Positions 11,845-11,922 of a stretch of DNA of 11,922 bases are shown piece by piece. A program made the position numbers and the translations under genes. Position 1 is the first letter of the stretch. Each line of letters opens with the position of its first letter. This DNA comes from an uncultured Clostridia bacterium (GTDB lineage Bacteria; Bacillota; Clostridia; Oscillospirales; Ruminococcaceae): positions 1 to 11,922 of the forward strand of contig CAMTHN010000014.1 in assembly GCA_947072265.1 (NCBI GenBank), read 5' to 3'. Below the pieces are notes generated by a model, which was not told the origin of the DNA, ran no database searches, and saw only the letters and a program-made list of their open reading frames with translations.

Positions 11845-11922
11845 ATGGTTGATATAAAAATAATTAGAGAAAATAAACAAGAGGTTATTAAAAAATTAAA
11901 TAGCAGAAATATAGATTCATCT
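11845..11922 (+). CDS. serS: Seryl-tRNA synthetase, N-terminal fragment (cut by window end)
   Basis: Only the first 26 codons are in the window; the frame is open to the last base. MVDIKIIRENKQEVIKKLNSR is the typical start of bacterial SerRS (the family pattern is M-L-D-I-K-x-I-R-E-N-x-x-x-V), which leads into the long antiparallel coiled-coil arm that holds the tRNA-Ser variable arm. The enzyme attaches serine to tRNA-Ser. AGAGAGG (11829-11835) lies 9 bases before the ATG. The 37-base gap after parB leaves no room for a T-box leader. serS after parB is a familiar order in Clostridia, often with one small gene between. Catalytic motifs 1-3 lie outside the window, so integrity cannot be judged. 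Confidence 0.88.
   Translation, partial: MVDIKIIRENKQEVIKKLNSRNIDSS

Noticed and set aside
1..11922. CRISPR arrays, insertion sequences, tRNA or rRNA genes, defence or other novel gene clusters
   Set aside because: No spaced direct repeats, transposase, conserved RNA sequence or unknown gene was seen; nearly all bases are explained by core genes in a classic order.

Overview
The window is the chromosomal replication-origin neighbourhood of a very A+T-rich Firmicute. From the left it holds the dnaA-dnaN spacer (cut by the window edge), dnaA on the minus strand, a divergent promoter region, then on the plus strand rpmH, rnpA, yidD, yidC, jag, mnmE, mnmG, rsmG, noc, parA, parB and the first 26 codons of serS. 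The order, the presence of both a Noc-type and a ParB-type protein, and a DnaA N-terminus starting MDSF point to Clostridia. The style is closest to what I recall of Oscillospiraceae/Ruminococcaceae, but that family call is a guess. Extreme A+T content and short spacers would suit a host-associated or AT-drifting lineage, but every gene looks intact and I see no pseudogene.

Region by region: 1-315 is non-coding and probably part of oriC. It has an 11-bp inverted repeat around a TGTGGA core, a GC-rich spot, and a CTA-type triplet run like DnaA-trios. 316-1782 is dnaA. 1783-2067 holds two back-to-back sigma-A promoters: TTGAAA-17-TATAAT for dnaA and TTGACA-17-TATACT for rpmH. rpmH is followed by a hairpin just before rnpA, so the two are probably expressed unequally. 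rnpA-yidD-yidC-jag forms a tight operon (RNase P protein, membrane-insertion machinery, RNA-binding Jag) closed by a strong terminator at 4913-4944. mnmE-mnmG-rsmG follow as a tRNA/rRNA modification operon. noc has its own perfect Shine-Dalgarno site and a strong terminator. parA-parB start from a compact control region holding a parS-like site, an extended -10 promoter and nine TAAAA repeats. serS begins 37 bases after parB.

Functionally, the left side starts replication (DnaA, oriC). The right side segregates origins (ParA, ParB, with a perfect parS inside mnmG at 7851-7864) and links division to chromosome position (Noc). Four specificity positions separate Noc (Q, K, K, R) from ParB (R, A, N, G), so the two paralogues should recognise different DNA sites.

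I found no previously undescribed multi-gene system; the gene content is classic. The points of interest are small-scale: the parS pair, the TAAAA repeat in the parA leader, an 18-bp palindrome in the dnaA promoter spacer, competing hairpins over the yidD start, and a degenerate origin without consensus DnaA boxes in view. Several starts were moved from the longest open frame (rnpA to 2302, mnmE to 4974) on Shine-Dalgarno and homology grounds.
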